Below are positions 35,501-47,689 of a stretch of DNA of 64,000 nucleotides, one piece after another. The first letter of the stretch is position 1. Every line of letters starts with the position of its first letter. The notes under the pieces were generated by a model that saw nothing but the letters and a program-made list of their open reading frames with translations, was not told where the DNA came from and ran no database searches. The stretch is from Mytilus edulis (lineage: Eukaryota > Mollusca > Bivalvia > Mytilida > Mytilidae). Position numbers and translations under genes: made by a program. The stretch lies in the NCBI RefSeq assembly GCF_963676685.1, contig NC_092352.1:21223117-21287116 (forward strand), written 5' to 3'.

Positions 35501-38500
35501 CGGTAAACAGGAAGTTGTCGAGTGATGAATCTGAAAACGCATCACACGGTATAGCTGACTTATATAAATCCTGAAACCAAATTTCAGAAATCCTTGTATT
35601 GTAGTTCCTGAGAAAAATGTGACGAAAATTTTCAACTTGGCTATCATGTGTAAAATCGTACAAGTGTTCGGTAAACAGGAAGTTGTCAAGTGATCAATCT
35701 GAAAACGCATCACACGGTAAAGCTGACTTAGATAAACCCTGAAACCAAATTTCAGAAATCCTTGTATTGTAGTTCCTGAGAAAAATGTGACGAAAATTTT
35801 CAACTTGGCTATCATGTGTAAAATCATACAAGTGTTCGGTAAACAGGAAGTTGTCAAGTGATCAATCTGAAAACGCATCACACGGTATAGCTGACTTAGT
35901 TAAACCCTGAAACCAAATTTCAGAAATCCATGTATTGTAGTTCCTGAGAAAAATGTGACGAAAGTTTCATGGGACGGACTGACTGACGGACGGACGGACA
36001 GACTGATGGACGGACAGACAGAGGTAAAACAGTATACCCCCCCTTTTTAAAGCGGGTTTAAAGCGGGGGTATAATAATACTAATGAAACATGCTACTTCT
36101 TATATATGATACAGTGTTCTCCCCAGAAATTTTGGATAGCATCACATTTGGCGTAAAAAATAAATTGTATTTTTTTCAATGTAATTTGTCGCGTCGTGGT
36201 AATGCTCTATTTCCTTTATGTTATATACCTTATTGTTTATTACAAAATGTATTATATTGTTTGTATGCTATAGGCCCTTTTTTGATGAATAAAATATTCT
36301 ATTCCACCCTATTCTTTGTGTCTATACTGTTGAATTTATAACTGAGAATACAATTAAACTAAAACCATGAGAACAGTATTTTCAGTTTATGTTTTCTATA
36401 TTCATTTATAGTTCCAGAATTAATTTATTCCTCTTGGGCCATATACAATTGCACTAAATGTGTAGGAAAAAACACTGGTTATTATAATAAAAAAAAGGAA
36501 AGAGAAAGTATCATATAGCAATATAATTTAAATTAAAAAACTTTCTTTATCATGTCTATCAAATATATTGGTTCATGGTTCCAGTTGTTTCTTTTTATCA
36601 AAATGATATATATTTTTAACAAGGTTATTTAAAAAATAGTCTGTTAATGCTTAGTTTTCTCTTTAGGTTTCTGTCTACTGTGCCATTTGTGGATATATGT
36701 AGTTATTATTGTAAAATGCGGGTTTTTGTCATATCTGATCCGATTCCAATCAGTAGTTTACACTAAAATATTAAATGGCCGCCGAAAACAATGAAAAATA
36801 CAAAAATAAAACAATGTTTGACAAGAGATTGGGAATGAATATGTCTTTTTTAATGCATTAAATGGATGAAACATAAACTGAAGCCAATTATGATCACTTT
36901 CTAAAAAAAGAACAAAACTTATATAGTTCAAAATCAAAATTTTCACTCTCGATTTACAACTAGTTATAGGAAATGAAAGAAAGTAATACTAATATTTTGA
37001 AAGTCATAAAAAGATAAGACTCAATCTCTTTTCAAAAGAGAAAAAATGTTTGTTTCTTTGAATTTTCATTTTGCAAACATATATTTTGATTTATTTTATG
37101 ATTTTCTTTTCTCCTGTCAAAATTTGAGATTGCATACCACGTGGTATTAATCATGTCACAAGTGACAGCTTGGGGTTTTAGTATCCAACCAGTTACCACC
37201 CAAAGGGCAATTAACACCTATGTAATCACTTTAAATTGCCTCTATTGTCCGACTTGAAGGGATTACAATTAAGGGTGATATATTTTTTTTAATATCATAA
37301 GCGGTAATTAGATGAAAGTTCACAATTTAGGACATGGCTTTGCCATACAGAAACGAGAAAAATAACATCTTGAAAATAATTATAGCGTCACAGAAATTAT
37401 TATAGCGTCGCGGATATTATTATAGCGTCACAGGAAGAAAATATAGCGACGCTAAAACAGCCTGGGGAGAACATTGTATGACATCTAGTTCAGGTCTAGT
37501 ATCCAAATACCAGCTAATCAAGTTAACAGAAAATGGACATGCATTCCCTATACCAAGCTTCGCCTCAAGTTCAAAAGTTTTGCAATATCATATTTTAGTG
37601 TTTTTAATTGTGTTGTTTACTTACGTTTTTTAATATGTCGTTTTTTCTTCTTTTTCTTTTGTGGCTCTTCTTCCTTTTTAACATCTCCCTTTTTGTCATC
37701 CCCCTTCTTGTCGTCCCCCTTCTCTTCTAATTTTCTCTTTGTTCCTTTTTTCTTTGGTGTCTCTTCCTCTGGTTTGACTGGTTCTTCATCTCCTTCCTTG
37801 TTTTCTTTTTCTGATTCTTTCCTTTCTTTTTTCTTCTGAAGCTACAGAGCAAAACAATAGAATTGTATCAGTCTCTATACATTTTATCTGCTTTTTTTAA
37901 CCTATATAAACAAGGCTGGATGAACCAAAAGTTTATCCAGTCAAGAATAATAGGTTAGAATGAACATTTTTTAACACAATGTGTCTTCAAAGCAACAATT
38001 TATCTTTATCCAACCTTTGTTCCATTCCAAAAATCGTAGCTGAAACTTCTCAACCTAAGTCCCAACAAAATCACTTTAATTCAAAGTGCTATGAAGGGTA
38101 AAGATTGCTTTAATTTATCAATGGGGAGTAAAATCAAACATAGAATTTCAAAAACATGGTGGTGGACAAAGGAAGAAAACTCCAATTTTAAAGATTACTT
38201 TAACAATGACATCATTCACATTTTTAGAACAGATATTAGATTCCTGCACCTTGCACAAGTTATGTAATTTTTTATTACAACTATAACATCATGTTGCAAC
38301 TTGAATATCTGAGCATATATTACATTGATAAATCTCTTCATGGATAGGATGTTAAGAATGTTATGATCAATGCACTATATTTTGTGTACTGTGGATTCAT
38401 TATTATTCGTTAGAAACCAATTTCTTGGATTTCGTTGTTACCCAGCAACCACAAATCCCAATGTCGACAAATTACAAGATTTCAATAAGAATTATACAGA

Positions 38501-41500
38501 CTTGGCAAAACCATGAAATCAAATATCCCCCAAAACTAAGGTCTTCCAAATCCAGGAAAATTGGTATCCATGAAAATAAATGCATCCACAGTGTCTCAAA
38601 AGTAGTGATAAACCTTGGAAATTTAGATATCATGTAAGTACCATATAGGCTTCTTACTGCATTTCATGCAATCTTTACCCCAAAAAATCATAAAAAATAT
38701 ACAATTGATAGCATTGTTAGCATCACATACTTTTTCTTCTTTTTTCTGTTTTTCCTTTTCTTTCTCTTTCTCTTCCTTTTCTTTGATGTCTTCCCTTGGT
38801 TCAGCACCAAATATTCTGTAAAACCCGCACTTCCCTGTACCTTTTACCTGTAATCATTCAAAATTCTTTTGTTAAGCATATCTTAATAGATCACCATTGG
38901 AAACTGGCCTCAAAGCCAAGCTCAATACATAAGACATCACCACTAACACACATGCTTTGTTTACTATGTAATATGCATGCTTGAAATTCTCCTCCGCAGA
39001 TTAGACACTAAATCGTTAATTCAAAATGATTTCATGCTTAATTAAACAAGTGCACCAATTATCATTAATATTCAAACACTATCAAAGACCATCAAAGGTA
39101 AAAAAAAATAAAAAGCCGATGATTTCCTGTACATTTGATAAACAAAACTAATCCTGGAAATGAGCCAGATCATACACAAAATTTCAGAGGGTCCACAGGA
39201 CTACTGATTTACCAGGTTTGGGTAGTCCTCCTAGTTTTCAAGCAAATTCAGGAATCCTAGTGCTATGATTTAGTTCATTTCCCCTGATTTTTTTAACCCT
39301 GCTCACCATTTAACATTACATTTGATAATCACAATTTTAATAAGGCATTTCACAATGAGTGTCAAAAGTGCCATTTAATACTAACCAGTTCAATACGTCC
39401 ATAATAAACTCCACGTTCCAGGGCTTGTAACAATTTATGTGGCTGTAAGTCCACTTGAAGAGCAGGATATTTGTTGGCAGTCGCTACTTTTATATTAGGA
39501 AATCTCACTCCATTCGTCTAGCAAGTGTTAAGAAAATATTACAATCTCTAATGCACTTTAATTTCAGTATTTTGTTTATCAAATAGATTTTTTTGCAAGT
39601 AAACTAAAATACTGTAAACCAAGTTATGTTCAGGGATCTTTCTTTCCATCTTAACTGAGTATGAATTCAATTTTTGTGATTTTCTAAAAGTTTTACACAT
39701 TCACTTTATATTTTCTACTACCAAAATTCACAATAAAAAAAGGCACACAAAAAAAAGATGGTTTACAGTAGACATTCAACCACTCTACTTTTAAGTGTGA
39801 CCATATATTAGGCATGCTGGTAAAATCAGTAAATCTATGATTTAAGTGTGTGTTTGCAGGCTGGAAAATTTAGTAAATCTATGATTTTCAGTGTCTTTGC
39901 AAGCTGATAAATATAGTTAATTTATGATTTAAAGTATATGTTAAATTGGTATTTAATGCAATTTTCAACATTATTGTACTATTTGGTGAGTTGATTTTTT
40001 TGGTAGAGGAATCTTGAGTACCAAGAGAGAACACTGACCTTCGGTTGACCTTCAGTAGGAAACCTGACAATCATAGCCAATTAAGATTGGGGGATTCAAA
40101 CTTACAACTTTAGTGTTGACAGGCTAGTGATACAGCAGTTCCACTAAATAGGCCATTGGGCCAACAATACCCCAATTGATTGTACCCTAAGTATGTGTTT
40201 GCATGCTGATAAGTTTAGTAAATCTATGATTGTTAGTGTTTGTTTCAGGGGGTGATTTTTTTTGCTAATGTATGATCATAAGTGTGTTTGCATGGCACTG
40301 GATTTGTTTTATCTATGATTGTAATTGTTTGTTTGCAGGCAGGTGATTTGTTTTGTTAATCTATGATCATACATGTGTTTGCATGGCAGAAGATTTTTGA
40401 TAATCTATGATTGTAAGTGTGTTTGCATTCTGTCAAATAATATGGATACAGGATTTCCGGTCTCTTTTAGAATTTCCTCCACAATATCTCTCATTTTCAT
40501 GGTTAGACTTTCTGCCTTGGGTTTTGTAGATTTTGGCTTTGCTTTTATTTCTCTGATTAAGCCCTTATAAGGTGATGATTCTTTGATTCCAAATTCCTTT
40601 CCAAACTTATCTTTGACATCCTGAAAGAAAAAAATGGAATTTTTTAAGGACAGATATATTAGGATGAATACGATGTATTCAATTATCAAACCAGAAAAAA
40701 ATAAGATTCAAGTAGATCTGACTGCAATAAATATCACAAGCAACATGAATAGTACTATTAGGACACTCAAGACCATCTAGTACTTGACATTTTGTATAGA
40801 TTTCTGTGTGCTGTCAACTGTTATGTTGTTGAGTTGCTGTCTTATTCATTCCTACCCAGCATTTACTTTTTATTCTTATTGGTTTCAAAGGTCCATAAAA
40901 ATATTTTGGGTGTCTTTACCAAAATTAAAATAATTATGTCTAACATCCATTTGGTCTTTTTCGAATACTTTAGCATACACGAATGAACTTCAGTTAAGTC
41001 TTAAATTGTGCTATAAAGTTATGTAAATTTTACCTAAATAGAATTTATTTGTTTCAAAGCTTCAAATAAGAAAGAAAAAAAACCACTAACAAAATTTAAT
41101 GCAAAATTTCTTGAAAAAAAAATCTGCAATCGGTACTTTAAGTCATGTAAGTTTTGTTACCAAAGTATCTGACATGCATTTCTTTTGTAGCAGTTTATTC
41201 TGTGTGCTAATAAATAATAATAGAAATCAGAAAAAATGTTTTACCCTGTTAAACTGTGATGGATCTACTGTAACTGGGATATTCTGTTGTGCACAGAAAT
41301 CTGTGAAGTATTCAAACAAGGTCTGGTATGATACGGAGGCTCCTTCCCTTGACTCTACATGCTCTGTTAGCCTGTAAAATTAAAGAACCTTAGTGAGCAC
41401 GCTCACATACCCCACGTCCCCACATTGTCATTGGAGAAATTAAATAAGTATAAGAAAAAAAAATTGTATAAGAAAAAATATTGAATAATAATTTCCTGTC

Positions 41501-42602
41501 AATATACATAGTATGTCCTTATTATCTACAAAATTTCATGAAATTCTGTTGTGTGTTTTCAGAGGAGTTGAGATGACAAACTGTTGCAGAAGTACATTGA
41601 AGCAAATAAGTTCAAAGGGGCTTAACTCCTAGAAAAAAATTGAACCGTAATTTCCTGTTGATATGCACATCTACATAGTATGTCCTTATTATCTACAAAG
41701 TTTCGTGAAATTCTGTTGTGTGGTTTGAGAGGAGTTGCGATGACAAACTGTTGCAGTAGTACATTAAAGTAAATAAGTTCAAAGGGGCGTAACTCCTAGA
41801 AAAAAAATTGAATCGCAATTTCCCGTCGATATGCACAACTACATAGTATGTCCTTATTATCTGAAAAGGTTTTGTGAAATTCTGTTGTGTGGTTTGAGAG
41901 GAGTTGCGATGACAAGAAACAGGACTGACGGACGGACAGACTGACGGACGGACAGGTCAAAAACATTATACCCTCCCCAACTTCGTTGCGTGGGGTATAA
42001 TAAATATTGTAACCATCTACTATACCTATATACATATATACTTATATTTACCTATGTAAATAGATCACTTTAATTGTTTTTAATGTATCAATATTTATTT
42101 AAATTTTAGAAAACTGGAACTGAAGTCAGGCGGGGCATTTTAAATTACAAGCACTATTACATGTATTATTAGAAACAGTCAAGATGAAGAACATCATTAA
42201 AATCATGGTTATTTAGATTTTGGGTTATTTACCAAACAAACAATTTGTACCTTATAAAAGTATATAGTTTTAGCCTATATTTCCATTTCCTTATTATCCA
42301 ATTCCATAAAACAGTGTTTCATGAGGAAAATATAAATGTATTTTAGTGTAATATATAAAAACTTACCAGTCTGTCAGCTGCTGTTCACCAGGTGGAACAG
42401 TTCTTTTTCTTTTTTCTAAAATCACTGGCACTTCTGCCTCCAGCACTGGTGGCTTTTCTTTTTTCTTTGGCTTTACATCTTTTTTCTTATTTTTTTCTAT
42501 TTCTGTTTCTTTTTCCTCTTCAGGTTCCTTTGTTAATTGTTTGCTTCTTTCTTTTTCTGCCAAGTATTCCTGAGTCTTCTTCTTTAATTTTATTGAAGGC
42601 AT
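32568..42602 (-). CDS. HP1BP3: HP1BP3-like protein: three linker-histone (H15) domains, N-terminal RFX-like segment
   Basis: Nuclear, nucleosome-binding relative of linker histones; vertebrate HP1BP3 (about 553 aa) has three H15 winged helices. Exons, minus strand: 42367-42602 (ATG), 41245-41371, 40450-40620, 39386-39517, 38731-38847, 37625-37841, 34332-34488, 33730-33845, 33143-33320, 32568-32751 (TGA). All ten join in phase to 544 aa. Exon 1 is basic/acidic low complexity. Residues about 79-130 (WLTEHVESREGASVS, YFTDFCAQQNIPVTV, FNRDVKDKFG) resemble an RFX-type winged helix. H15-1 is about 163-236 (KMRDIVEEI to GTGKCGFYRIFG), H15-2 about 349-417 (TFPLAFTYCSEPKEASFGKI), H15-3 about 427-499 (TIDDMICQAIVASHEPKQST to GIGMSGTFQL). 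A Lys/Glu-rich linker (exons 5-6) separates H15-1 and H15-2. An acceptor just before the ATG (exon starts 42608) implies a separate non-coding first exon. The acceptor of exon 6 could also be 6 bp downstream without changing phase. Confidence 0.9.
32850..33040 (+). repeat. Degenerate pyrimidine-rich tandem repeat
   Basis: Units of about 45-50 bp with TTCTTTTGACCATGG and TGTCCATCTTTTTTT variants, in intron 9 of the HP1BP3-like gene. Divergent copies suggest an old array. Confidence 0.5.
33878..34135 (+). repeat. Diverged copy of the dispersed repeat at 25404
   Basis: Ends in TCTCATTGGCAATCATACCA, matching TCGCATTGGCAATCCTACCA. Upstream there are weaker matches (ACAGTGGTTGACTTTGG, GGGCCTTTTAAATTC, TTGAAGACC) in the same order. 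It lies in intron 7 of the HP1BP3-like gene. Confidence 0.5.
35449..36072. mobile_element. ATACCCCCGC-TIR element with three 168-bp internal repeats
   Basis: The 10-bp terminus ATACCCCCGC (35449-35458) is exactly inverted at 36063-36072 (GCGGGGGTAT). Inside are three tandem units of 168 bp; CGGTAAACAGGAAGTTGTC starts at 35501, 35669 and 35837. Next comes a GACGGACGGACGGACAGAC-type run. Because 168 is divisible by three, the unit gives a repeating open frame that I do not regard as a gene. It lies in intron 6 of the HP1BP3-like gene. A relative is at 41407-41998. Confidence 0.7.
36112..37476. mobile_element. hAT-like non-autonomous element, second copy
   Basis: Starts CAGTGTTCTCCCCAG (36112) and ends CTGGGGAGAACATTG (37462-37476), inverted with one mismatch and the same termini as 397-1713. 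The flanks TATGATA (left) and TATGACA (right) match at 6 of 7 positions and may be a decayed target duplication. Near the right end, TTATAGCGTC is repeated several times. No transposase frame. It lies in intron 6 of the HP1BP3-like gene. Confidence 0.65.
39830..40435. repeat. Degenerate minisatellite, about 45-55-bp unit
   Basis: Repeated motifs GTTTGCATGCTGATAA, TAGTAAATCTATGATT and GTAAGTGTGTTTGCATGGCA recur irregularly up to the donor side of exon 3 of the HP1BP3-like gene. The last partial unit is only about 15 bp from that exon. Confidence 0.55.
41407..41998. mobile_element. ATACCCCACG-TIR element with 165-bp internal repeats
   Basis: The terminus ATACCCCACG (41407-41416) is exactly inverted at 41989-41998. 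Three tandem units of about 165 bp follow; AATTTCCTGTC-type starts are near 41488, 41652 and 41818, and each unit has TAGTATGTCCTTATTATCT. They are followed by GACTGACGGACGGACAG. It has the same layout as 35449-36072, so one family is likely. It lies in intron 1 of the HP1BP3-like gene. Confidence 0.7.
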
Positions 42603-42959
42603 TGTTTACTGCAAATAAAATCAAAATATATTAGAATGACATGTATGCCCTTTACTCATGTTACTGAACATATTGAATGCATAAATAGTGAGGCATACAA
42701 AATTTTTCCCATACAAACAGATTGTTGGATTTCTGTCAATTATCTGACAGGGGAAGTGCTTTTTGAATTTTTGCTTGGAGAACCTGAAACAGAAAGTCTT
42801 CTAAAACAAGATGGATCACGGTTCTTGGTAAGAGTCACTAAAATATCTGAAAACAGGATAAATTCAATGGTGGGACTCCAAACATTTTGAACTATTCTAG
42901 GATTTATCCTAGCAAATTCCTTCCTAAAAACCCTGATGGATTGTGAACTGTTACTCATG

Positions 42960-43275
42960 AATGAGGCAAACTATAATTACTTGGTGTACAGGAAATTACA
43001 ATGTTGTAGTTCTTGAGAAAAATACTTTAAACCTCATGATCATGGTCATAAGTGTATGAATATATATATATTTGTTTATCATGATCAAATAGTTGATAAA
43101 ACATGTGTAAGTGATGGAAGCGAAATGCATCCCACAATATTGTGCCGAAATACAACTTGATAATAAATTTCAGGAAGCTCTGAAATGTGCAGTTCTTGAG
43201 AAAAAAAAATACCATGGGACTGACTGATGGAGCAACTGACAGCTAGAGGTCAACCAGTTAACCTTTCCTTCAGAG
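42960..43275. repeat. Degenerate relative of the ATACCCC-TIR family
   Basis: TGTTGTAGTTCTTGAGAAAAA occurs in part at 43003 and again near 43190, spaced like the 168-bp units. A CATGGGACTGACTGATGGA run follows. Termini are not recognisable. Confidence 0.4.
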
Positions 43276-43473
43276 AAAGGGAATACATGCAAACTTGGTA
43301 AAATCACAAACTTGATCTTTATTACTATAAATACATGTAAATACAACTACACACAAAAATTTCTGCATCAGCCAGCACAGTGAAATAATTATACAATTTA
43401 TAAAGTGTTTCTACACTATGGCATCTACTGACAACATCAGCTATATTGATTGATTTGTAGAACTTGTCTTTCT

Positions 43474-43704
43474 TTAGCCACTAATTAGTTTTGTAAACTC
43501 AACATTAATGCTTTCGTCATCTGCTGCACTCAGGCATTTTATCAAAATAAAAATCGAGCTTCCATCTTCATCTTTATATTTGATTTCTACCTTGGTAAAA
43601 CTTGTGACTTGATTGTAGTAGAAAGTACAAATGTATAAACACTGCCCCACATGATAATCTGTTAAGACTTTTAAAGACTCTCCATAGTTAAATAGGGGTC
43701 TCAT
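43474..43704 (-). CDS. Short open frame of unknown nature
   Basis: Translates to a 76-residue peptide (YGESLKVLTDYHVGQ, TFYYNQVTSFTKVEIKYKD, SINVEFTKLISG) with protein-like composition, but I do not recognise a family. Its first codons overlap the terminus of the adjacent MITE-like element, so the ATG is unlikely to be a real start. It may be a decayed exon or a chance frame. Intergenic, between the HP1BP3-like gene and ECI1. Confidence 0.15.
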   Translation of the reverse strand: MRPLFNYGESLKVLTDYHVGQCLYICTFYYNQVTSFTKVEIKYKDEDGSSIFILIKCLSAADDESINVEFTKLISG

Positions 43705-43920
43705 TGGGGGTTCTGATCCCGGATCCTGCTTACTGTTTTGTCAGATTCCTGTATTCCGCTTGTAAACACTATGTACTTAAGCAATTCTCATTTTTTGCAA
43801 TCCCCTCTGTCCCGCTAGACTTCATTTCCCGTTTTCAAAATGCACAATAATTTGACTTTCATGTTTCACGCTAACAAAAAATCAGCAGTCCAGCGTCACG
43901 CTTAGAACCCAATGAGACCC
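43695..43920. mobile_element. Short MITE-like element with GGGTCTCATTGGG termini
   Basis: GGGGTCTCATTGGGGGTTCT at the left is inverted as AGAACCCAATGAGACCC at the right (43904-43920), a near-perfect TIR of about 16 bp. The 0.2-kb interior is non-coding. Confidence 0.55.
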
Positions 43921-44814
43921 ACTTAAATTTCAGAATAATTAAAAATGTGCAAGCAGACAGCTACTTGCCTGAATTCATACAAAGAAAAACAACACATACA
44001 TTTCAACTCTCACATTATCAATATACTTGTTAAAAGTATTCCATGTCAAATAAAATTAAAAGTAAAGGATTGCCATGATTGTCTTAAAATTTAAAGTCCC
44101 TTGTTTTGATGGACTGATAAAAATAAAACCTGTATGGGCCTCTAATCACGTGACCAGTCTGCTTACTATAAATAGATCGATATATAAAAAAAAAATGCTG
44201 TGTTGATCGCATGTTTATGGTCGAATTTCAATTTTACCCAAGTCGGGAAATATTGATGCATCTCAATTATAGCAATGCAATGATACCTGTTGTTGCTAAA
44301 TTGCACCTGCATTTAGAAATTTAATAAGAATTTGAAAGGTGATTTATCGAGCAAGTGGACCTATGGCTATGCAATCAATGAGTGCATACGAGTCGAATGA
44401 TCCGGTTAATTAGGTTTGCAAATAATAAATGCAATAATAAAAACTTGAAAATTGTGTGTTTTCACACTATGTTTATAAACCTACCACTTCTTGCAGCACA
44501 GCAAAGTAGGTCAGCTTGTACATAAAATGCCAATGCTAATGACGCCCTAACTGATGAGAGGAAACGCAAGAAAGCATAGCTGAAAAATCGGAAACCAGTT
44601 CATCAAGAGGCTTACTAGCTTGTTGTTGATATTTTAGATTTTATCCGTGTACAGTGAATTTAAAATTTTAAGTTAGTTAGGGAAATGTTTTAGTGTATAA
44701 ATTTTAATTAACTCCCGTCTGGATGATATCCGCTGAGGAGGTGTTCCATAACTGGAAGGATTTACGTATAGAAGAAAAAGTTGTGTACAAAATACAAATA
44801 CAATACACTGATTG

Positions 44815-45125
44815 AAAGGGGCATTAAAATTGACAATTAACAAATGAAGAATGTTGAATTTTGATACAAAGATACATGTTACAAATCGACAATTTACGAA
44901 TGAAGCATTCTGATGAAATTGCACAGTTACAAGTAACAAACTGACAATTTACCGATTAAGAATGTTAAAACTACAAAGGTGCAAGTTACAAATTGACAAT
45001 TTACAAATTAAGCATTATGAATTTCACAATAACAAGTTACAAATTAACAATTTACGAATTAACAATTTAGAAATTGCACAGTAACAAGTTACGAATTGAC
45101 AAGTTACGAATTAAGAATTTTGACC
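44815..45125. repeat. Degenerate AT-rich tandem repeat
   Basis: Irregular units of about 30 bp with ACAAATTGACAATTTACGAA and variants (AGTTACAAATTGACAATTTA, TAAGAAT). No coding sense. Confidence 0.6.
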
Positions 45126-45406
45126 CCGTTGGCTTTCCATACATTAGGGAACGATCATTTTACATCAAAGGGGTATGTTTTAAAAAAAAAAAATATTCTG
45201 ATCCACAATTTGATGAAAACAATTGAAATAGTAGAGTCAAACAGATGAGATGTCAGGCAAAACATATTTTGAAAGTCAACCAGATTTTCATCTACAGATT
45301 TTCTCCATACCTTATGTATAAACGGTTAGGCTCACGTCAGGTGATGCTGAAGATCTGTGAAGATCATTTTTTATTTAAATGTGACACTCATTATTATTGA
45401 TTACAA

Positions 45407-45473
45407 CTGAGATTACTATAACACATGTGTTATAGCAGAGACATATATATGTCTCTGGTTATAGTAACCTCAG
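45407..45473. repeat. Nested palindromes (three-way-junction-like)
   Basis: The outer arms CTGAGATTACTATA and TATAGTAACCTCAG pair with one mismatch. They enclose two perfect palindromes, ACACATGTGT within TATAACACATGTGTTATA and CAGAGACATATATATGTCTC(TG). Confidence 0.7.
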
Positions 45474-45813
45474 ATTAAAAAGAGAGGCATTGATGCAAAG
45501 TATATTTAAATCTTTTCCGGCAGTAACGTGGTCTTATAACAGATATTTCAGTGCTTCATTCTGAAAACATTGGTATTTGACAGTTAAACCCGTTCCTTAT
45601 TGTCTTAAGGTAAAGGAACAGTAAACAGGTAGATGGGCTATGTTGCAGATTGTGCTAAATGATTTTGCATATAGCCTATAGCTTGTCTCGTTGAACTACA
45701 ACTGAAACTGAAATCGAACTATATATGCTGTTGATACATAAATTTCCGTTTATTTGATGCCAAAAAAGAAAGGGTCACCGACTTTGCCTAAGAATAAACT
45801 TCATTATCACTGG

Positions 45814-45970
45814 ACTAGTATATATTTGTTTAGGGGCCAGCTGAAGGACGCCTCCGGGTTCGGGAATTTCTCGCTACATTGAAGACCTGTTGGTGACCCT
45901 CTGCTGTTGTTTTTTATTTGGGCGGGTTGTTGTCTCTTTGACACATTCCCCATTTCCATTCTCAATTTTA
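45814..45970 (-). repeat. Abundant dispersed repeat, 160 bp
   Basis: Contains AGGGGCCAGCTGAAGGACGC, CCTCCGGGTTCGGGAATTTC and TTGTCTCTTTGACACATTCC. Its inverted end matches 12630-12690. I recall this sequence type as common in mussel genomes; no coding capacity. Confidence 0.55.
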
Positions 45971-47417
45971 TTGTTTCCTTTTCGGTAGTGAAAAACGTCA
46001 AAATCAACATGTTACGCCCTGCACCGCGATGATATACGTATATTTCATTTTAACAATCATAGTCAACTTTGTCGTCTTATCAGTTCTTAAAGTCTGGTAA
46101 AAAGTAAAATCACAAAAATACCGAAATCTGAGGAAAATTCACATGAAACGGAAAGTCCCCAATCAAATGTCAAAACCAAAACACTTCAAACGAATGGATA
46201 ACAACTGTCATTTTCCTGACTTGGTACATGCATTTTCGTATGTAGAAAGTGGTGGATTAAACCTGGTTTTATAACTAGCTAAACCTCTAACTTGTATGAC
46301 AGTGGTAAACTATTCAATAGAGAAGCATAGCGATACGAAAGGTCATAGTCTCAGTTTCTGTATATATATGGTATAGTTTACACCTGTGGTATTTCCATGA
46401 TGTTACATTATTTAAAGGAATCCCAGGAAGAATTGATAAAGATTTGGCTCAGAGATTTGCCGGTAACGGCAAAGATTTGTATACTCCTTGGTAACGGTTG
46501 GAATGCCAGTAATATCTTGATCTGATTCCCAGAGGAAAATATTATAGTACGAATGCAAGATGAATAATTTTATTTTAGACTTTACATGAAAACATGTATA
46601 TAAAACTTGAAAAAAATCAGTATATGTTGAAAATTTTATGAATTTTGATTTGCAGATAACTTGTAATGAAATCGAAATTCAGATAGAACTTGTTCAGCAA
46701 AAAATATATAATGCACCCTTTTTTTCTAACATATAACGTTATACCAGAGACATGTATACATATACTGACGCAACTGGCTAGATCATTTGCTATCGGAAGT
46801 GTCAAGACTCCGGTGTTTAAATACTCTGTTATAGCTATTGTTTCTTTAACTTAAATTAGATTTAACACTGTGTCCATATATTTCCTTCTATAGCCCTTGT
46901 TTCTCTGCGTTTTATGCATAAAATAACGTTACAGTGTGTCCACTAGTGTATTGACGTCACGCTTCTCCACGATTTGACTCAGTTTAACTCATATCTATCA
47001 TTTCTGTGCATGTCTCACCTAGTTTTGGGTGATTTAAACGACTCAGAGAAAATTTTACTATCCATAATGGGACATAATAAATAATTCACAAGGAATAATG
47101 GCCCATATCGTCATTTGGCATCTAATTTGCAATGATCCGGAAACTTAGTACAATTCCCATACCGAGAAATATATTATCACACACTTCTACTGGAACCTTT
47201 CTTAAAGGTACCAGACATAATGGGTAAGTTCAAAGATTGAACTTCAGAAATTCTTTTTAGTTGCAGAATATGTTTAAAAAGGCCCCAACACAAATAAAAG
47301 AAGATACCGGGTAAACTTCAATGAGACAGTAGAACAGGCTCTAACTAAGTGTTTTTTATTTACCCTGAGCATGATCAATTACAATCAGTGACCGCTATAA
47401 TTTAGGCATCAACAAAA

Positions 47418-47519
47418 CAGGCACTTGTTTCTATCAATTGGAAGACCCACTATCAACGTATATATATATTTAAATATACGTTGATAGTGGGTCTTCCAAT
47501 GGATAGAAACAAGTGCCTG
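47418..47519. repeat. Near-perfect hairpin, 46-nt arms, 10-nt loop
   Basis: The left arm 47418-47463 (starting CAGGCACTTGTTTCTATC) and right arm 47474-47519 are reverse complements with a single mismatch. The transcript would form a long duplex. No mature small-RNA annotation can be inferred from sequence alone; a foldback repeat is the simpler reading. Confidence 0.85.
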
Positions 47520-47689
47520 TGATCAATAACTAGAACACACCTGACACTATGATAATGATAATTTAAAAATTGAGTCAGAACTATTTGTTGAAATTACTAA
47601 AACTTTAGTTGTGCATTCTTAAGTATTAAAATAATAATATCAATATGATAATATAATTTATACTCTTCCAATATGAAGAAAAAGACATT

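Noticed and set aside
35474-35881. 135-codon minus-strand frame with an internal repeat
   Set aside because: It is the translation of 168-bp tandem units inside a TIR element, with no known domain.
42636-42890. 84-codon plus-strand frame next to the HP1BP3-like start (GEVLFEFLLGEPETES)
   Set aside because: No recognised family, no supporting neighbouring exon, and it overlaps the region where the HP1BP3-like promoter or first intron must be.
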